Positions 58,791-64,000 of a stretch of DNA of 64,000 nt are shown piece after piece. Under the pieces are notes generated by a model. That model was not told where the DNA came from and did no database searches. It saw only the letters and a list, made by a program, of their open reading frames with translations. The position numbers were made by a program, and so were the translations under genes. The stretch lies in the NCBI RefSeq assembly GCF_011397635.1, contig NC_064770.1, positions 28,785,603 through 28,849,602 on the forward strand. The letters run 5' to 3'. The DNA comes from Epinephelus fuscoguttatus. Its lineage: Eukaryota; Chordata; Actinopteri; Perciformes; Serranidae. Within the stretch, counting starts at the first letter, position 1. Each line of letters starts with the position of its first letter.

Positions 58791-61700
58791 CAAGGTTTTG
58801 GTTCGTATATTTAAACAGGAAGACCCATAGTTATGTTAACATTGTACAGTACTTATATATCCTAAAATACAGGTAATCATGTGTGATTGGGTGCATTACA
58901 GTTCTCTATGTCTGTTAATCCACATAACGGTTTCTGAGGGGCCAGGTATTTCACGGGATGTGACAGCTCGTTAAGCCATTTCACGGTACAAGACGCCCAT
59001 CTTGCAAAACCGAATATTTGCTGTGAGTAGTGTTGAGCCTCGGCAAGTTGTGGCTTATTTGAGGAATTCAGACCTGCCTGCTACAGGAGCTGCTATATAA
59101 AGATCTCAGTTTGCTGTCTCGTTAATGCTAGGCAGGGCCCAACTTCCTCCACCTGCCAAAGCATGGTATTACAATTGATATAACGCAGTTGTTTAAATAC
59201 AGCTTAATTTGGTTTGTTTGACCAAAACTGGAACTCTTGGGCAGTCTTCATGCTGAACTATGTGAGCAAATCAGACTGCAGTTATAGCCAGGAAGTACCA
59301 AGATGTGTGGATTATGTTTTTGTGAAACTATGCCAAAACGCACCCAACAATCGGTGTGCAATACCTAGTGCTATGTGCAGGAATTGACATGAGAAGATAA
59401 GTTTCCAGCTCACTAAGTGACCTTTCTGAGCACGATGGTACATATGCCTGCAAGCATTAACATGCAAAAGGTTACCTCTTTAAATCAGCCTACAGGGCAA
59501 CATGTTAAATTGCACATGGGCACTTTGTTAACAAATTAAAGAACTTATATAAACACTTCATGCATAATAAATATGAGATATGTCAAGATACATGAAGGGC
59601 ATTGCTCTCTTCACTGTGAGGATGGGTTTCTTGTACATGACTGATCTTCAGTTGAGTATTCGCTACGCATGTATATTGCATGACGTATACCACTGTATTG
59701 CATCCGTCAGATAGATACTGGTCTAAAATAAGGCTCTGCAGTATGGAGAAATCAAATATGATGATATAGGTAGGGTTGACTATTGGTGCTTCTGCTACAC
59801 ATTTACACAATGAGATTTTTGATAAATAATCATAAGCAATGTGGATGTGATGCACAAGTGGGTAAAGGCAAATAATAGAAACAAGGGATTGACAACACTT
59901 ACAATATTACACTATGCAAAATCTAAGACGATATTTAGTCGCATATCACGATATCAGTATATTGCCAACTTGGTGTGATTTGTGTCATGCTAATGGACAG
60001 CTGATTATGAATACAGCATTCAGTGGTTTGGATTATGCCTATTCTAAAATATAATCTAAATGTGTGTTTTGTACTTAATGTGACCTTTTTGTTGTCCACT
60101 AGGCTTCGGAGGAGGCATCACTGCGAGCACTGGAGAGCCTTATGACTGAGTTCTTTCACAGCTGCACAACCAATGAGCGAAAGAGAGAAATAGGTACATG
60201 TGGCCTTTAAAAACCTACCAGTACACATTAGAAGCAAAGACATGATACATATCCGCCTTAGCAAGTCTGGATCTCCAAATACAATGTTCTGTATACTGGA
60301 ATATACTGTAGTGTAGGTCTAGTTGTCACTGTAGAGTGTTTGATGTGATCTGAGGCTATTTGCTTTCTATTAAAAATGTTTTTTGTTGCTCTTTTATGCA
60401 CTTCCTGTGTTGTGACGCATTACTTTCAGTCTGTCTGCAAGTGAACTACTTCATTGTCATGTACCTCTGTCAGAGATCATGCCTACTTCCTTTTTTTTCT
60501 GCAGAGGAGCTGCTGAATAACTTTGCACAGCAGACCGGAGCATGGCACCACTGCTTGTTCTTTCTCTCCAATACTCGGAATGAGTATGTAATGATGTACA
60601 GCCTCACAGTATTTGAAGTAAGTCCTGTAGGTGGGAGATGCATATTTTCAGTTCCTGGTACTGTCAGGGGCCTTCTTTACCTTTTGATGCTTTGGAAATA
60701 GGACAGTGCACAGAGAAAAGTATTGTTACAAGTTCTGAGAAGAGAATTTGTTTCATGCTCTTCCTGTTTCCTCATTTCTCTAATTCTGAAAAACAAGTTT
60801 GCCAAATGTGTAATACATTTCCCATGGAATAAAAGGCTGAACATCCTGTGACCCCTAATTACATACGTTCACCTTTTTCAACACAAATCTAAGATACGTA
60901 TGCTTAAATGTAGGTGTTTCATTTGCAGTAACATGATTGTAGTGGAAGGTGTGCTAGTAAAAAGTCTTTCAATGGGCATCATGTTGTCCTTCAAACACAG
61001 CTTTGACTGCTGATTATTTCCTCTTACATTCAGAACCTGGTGAACAAATTGTGGATCGGTGTTGCTTCACAAGACAAGATGGAGATTCGCAGCTGTCTGC
61101 CAAAACTCCTCCTTGCTCAGCACAAATCGGTGCCCTATTTCATCCGTAACAAACTGTGCAAAGTCATTGTGGACATTGGTCGCCAGGACTGGCCAATGTT
61201 CTACCATGATTTCTTTACGAACACCCTTCAGGTAAGCTCTGCTGATGTTGTTTCTGCTATTAAAAAGGCTTTTGTTGATGTGTCTGATACTCAACAAAAG
61301 TTGACGACGACACAGAAGTTACATTGAAACAACAGGTCTACAGAAATATAGCTTATGTTACACTGAACATGTGTTCTTTCATAAGGTGAAGATGCCCTAA
61401 AATTGTTCCTCTCCCTTTACCTCTTACATATCTGTCAACTTTATTCAAACTGCATTTCAGGTTTACTTTCTTTTCTAATTTACCTGTGTACATTTGGAAC
61501 ATTGTGTTCATATTAGTTAGCATTGCAGTCTACAAAAAAGAGTTTCTGTATGATATGAGGATGTGGCTGGATGTGAACAAGTGCAGAAGCTATGTCATGA
61601 CCCACAAGAGAATTGCTACCAAAAACACTTTACTACTGCTTGAAGGACACGTTGTGAAATTGTTCATGAGCACAGTAATGGAAAAGGAGCTTTACTGTTT

Positions 61701-63857
61701 GCTGTCATTAAATCATGAAAGAGGGACAGAGTCAGTTTCCTTTAATTGCGAAATTAAAATGCGTTACATTAATTAAACTTAAATACAAAAGTCAACAGTC
61801 TACAATGGAGGTCCCTCGTCTTCCAGAGCAAGTGGCTGGCCTAAGAGTACATTAATCACAGCTGATAGGCGTGTTGTGTATACATAGATACAGTGTAACA
61901 TGATTGTTCGACCTTGAGAGAAAATTATGACCATTTTTCTTTAATCTGCAAGTTGTTCCACACTTTGAATTTAAATGCATCTCCCCTTTTACTGTATGTC
62001 TCCAGATTATGAGCAGAAAATAAAGTAACAGATTATATGAACTTCAAAGTTTCCCACAGGAAATTGTTCAGTCAAGGTGATAAACCACATACGATAGATC
62101 CTGCTGCATCTTGTCTCGTGATTAATTCAGTGAGAAGATGACAACCTAAACATGCACACTTATTATATATATGGCATTTGCTGTGAGAAGATTGTTTTAT
62201 TTTATAAAAGTGTATTCGATGGCAGCAGTCATGGTCTTAGTGGGCAAAATTCAGTAATCTTTATCTTAATTAATAGAGCTATTGTTTGTCAATGTGTTGC
62301 AAACTACAGTTGATCCAGTCCCCAGCTCTGGCTCCGTTGGGGTTGGTGATGTTGAAAACCACATCAGAGGAACTTGCGTGTCCTCGAGAAGACCTGAGTG
62401 TTGCCAGAAAAGAAGAGCTGCGTAAACTGCTGCTGGAGCAAGTACCGACAGTGCTTGGACTGTTGACAGGTGAGAATACTTTGTGTAATTTTGTTTGTTT
62501 GATCAGTGCTAACAAATTTGTACCAACTTAAGTGAACACTATGTTTAGAATATTATCATTGCTTTACCTCACCGTCAGACAGTGAATGGTGAATCTGAAC
62601 TAACCCTTTTAAACGCCAAAGTCATACAAGGACACAAACTAACCGAATGAGGCAGTAGTAGATGACCAACTCTTGTGTTCAGCAAGATAAAATGACAGTT
62701 TTTGTTTAAAGAGAGCATAAATAACAGTTTCAGTTCCCATCGTAAAGGGCTGCCTGACAGTAAGGTAAAGCACTGAAAATATTGTATAGCATCCACTTAA
62801 AACTGCTATTGATTGTTTTATAAGTGGGCCTTTTTTGAGGTGGCTATATTATATTTTGCCACCCCCCATGCACAGCAGTACATTGCTTAGCTTCCATGGT
62901 GGTACTCCTGCCTGCTTCTCCAAACTGGGGGCACGCTTGTAGGTCACACACTCGCTATCACTAAGTACCTCATACAAACCCACTTCAGAAAATCCAAACT
63001 ATCCCTTTAAGCTAAAAATCCACCTGAAACTAGAGTCAGGCTGCCAGCAGTCGGAACAAATGTTTTGGTGGAAAACCTTCAGCAAATGTGTATAATTAAG
63101 TTCTTGTTACTTCTTGTTTTGCAGGTATCCTGGAGACCTACTGGGACAAGCACAGTATCATAGCTTCCACCCCTCCTCCCTCACCCACCTCAGGGGAAAG
63201 TGGTGAGTGAACTGTCCTTTAGTTACATAAGATTTGCTAGTAATTTGGTGATAATCATGTAGTAGTTGTTGCTTGTTTTTATTTGTGTGTTAACCAGACT
63301 GTTTTTTGTCTCCTCAATCTATTAGTGGAGTTGCTGGGCAGTTTGTTTCAGGGCAGCCAGTACTCAAAGCTGCTTTGCCAGCCCATGGCAGCATTGGACA
63401 ATGAGAGTCATCAGCTCTGTTGTCTCGTTTTGGAGTGTTTGGCTCACCTGTTCAGCTGGATCCCTCTGTCCACAAGCATCACTCCCACACTGCTGGCATC
63501 CATTTTTCATTTTGCACGTTTTGGTTGTGATCTGCGGACAAAGGCCAAGTCAGGATCCTTTATCTCCTCAAACTCCTCCTCTTCTAATGGTCAGCTTAAT
63601 CCTGGGACAGTGCCACCAACAACGAATGGAGGAGGGCGAAACGTACAGCAGAGTGAGAGCAGCAAGGTGGATCGTGCACGGCTTGGTGTACTCGCCATGA
63701 CTTGTATCAACGAGCTCGTGTCAAAGAACTGTGTGCCCATGGATTTTGAGGAGTACCTGCTGCGCATGTTCCAGCAGACCTTCTTTCTCCTGCAGAGGCT
63801 GACACGAGAGAATAACGCTCACACAGTCAAGAGCCGCCTACAGGATCTTGATGAGAG
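58698..63857 (+). CDS. xpo6: XPO6, exportin-6, 5' part (first ~391 aa; gene continues past the right edge)
   Basis: Karyopherin-beta nuclear export receptor that exports actin-profilin complexes with RanGTP. Coding exons seen: 58698-58700 (ATG only), 60103-60193, 60505-60617, 61034-61231, 62310-62469, 63125-63202, 63326-63857; the last ends in phase 2 at a GTATGG donor and the next exon is outside the window. The product begins MASEEASLRALESLMTEFF. It contains the importin-beta N-terminal-like helices (ELLNNFAQQTGAWHHCLFF), then MEIRSCLPKLLLAQHKSVPY, RQDWPMFYHDFFTN and LKTTSEELACPREDLSVARK, all very close to human XPO6. Exon 7 holds a fish-specific Ser/Asn/Gly-rich insertion (about residues 295-330) before RLGVLAMTCINELVSKNCVP. 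No coding damage is seen. A dense cluster of GCTAAC/GTTAGC words surrounds exon 1. Confidence 0.95.
58701..60102 (+). other. XPO6 intron 1
   Basis: 1.4 kb separating the ATG from codon 2. Apart from the two GCTAAC words at its start, nothing was recognised. Confidence 0.8.
61232..62309 (+). other. XPO6 intron between exons 4 and 5
   Basis: 1.1 kb. An open frame at 61486-61776 lacks any family resemblance and reads as chance. No repeat recognised. Confidence 0.7.
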
Positions 63858-64000
63858 GTATGGCTCAGTCCATTAGTTGACACTAATATTTGCACATATG
63901 TAAGTGTTTGCAGACGAGTGAGTGTATTCTGTCATAACAGCTTCAGTATGAGGTCTGATCATAGTTACTTTTTTTATACTCAAGGCAGTCAGAAGTTGCA
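63858..64000 (+). other. XPO6 intron, cut by window edge
   Basis: Begins with the GTATGG donor of the last visible exon. The next expected residues of exportin-6 (about YIEKFTDFLRLF in human) are not found before 64000. Confidence 0.85.

Noticed and set aside
61486-61776. 96-codon plus-strand frame in an XPO6 intron
   Set aside because: No resemblance to exportins. The flanking XPO6 exons 4 and 5 join directly in phase without it.

Overview
This is vertebrate, almost certainly teleost, nuclear DNA. Six protein-coding genes with short conserved exons, GT..AG introns and AATAAA-type signals sit among tRNA-derived SINEs, an L2-clade LINE, a Tc1-like transposon and many short inverted-repeat elements typical of ray-finned fish. 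The frequent GCTAGC/GTTAGC promoter sequence and the repeat mix suggest a percomorph, but the species cannot be named from sequence alone. Nothing is bacterial, there is no CRISPR, and I saw no retroviral or LTR element.

Layout. 1-4085: non-coding, with a minisatellite, a complete SINE and a MITE fragment. 4086-7398: ASPHD1 on the minus strand (five coding exons, 363 aa), with a Tc1-like element in an intron. 7399-11100: head-to-head spacer holding the likely start of SEZ6L2. 11127-33549: SEZ6L2, plus strand, 18 coding exons, 892 aa, with a 7.8-kb third intron and an L2 LINE in intron 15. 36250-43446: KCTD13, plus strand, six coding exons, 328 aa. 45820-51791: HIRIP3, plus strand, eight exons, 444 aa. 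53918-55919: ANTKMT (FAM173A), plus strand, five coding exons, 231 aa. 58698 to the right edge: the 5' part of XPO6, plus strand, seven coding exons visible (about 391 aa), continuing outside the window.

All exon junctions were placed by hand from splice signals, and reading phase closes for every complete gene (totals 1092, 2679, 987, 1335 and 696 nt including stops). Gene names come from recalled family sequences, not a database search.

The genes are not an operon or pathway. Their closeness is shared ancestry: ASPHD1, SEZ6L2, KCTD13 and HIRIP3 belong to the block that in human is the 16p11.2 neurodevelopmental interval, XPO6 is also on 16p11.2, and ANTKMT is on 16p13.3. The fish order differs from human (KCTD13 follows SEZ6L2 instead of overlapping ASPHD1). 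I found no convincing undescribed biological system. The most unusual signals are dense GCTAAC/GTTAGC clusters at the XPO6 and KCTD13 5' ends, an XPO6 first exon that ends exactly at its ATG, a 39-nt SEZ6L2 microexon, and several nested MITEs.
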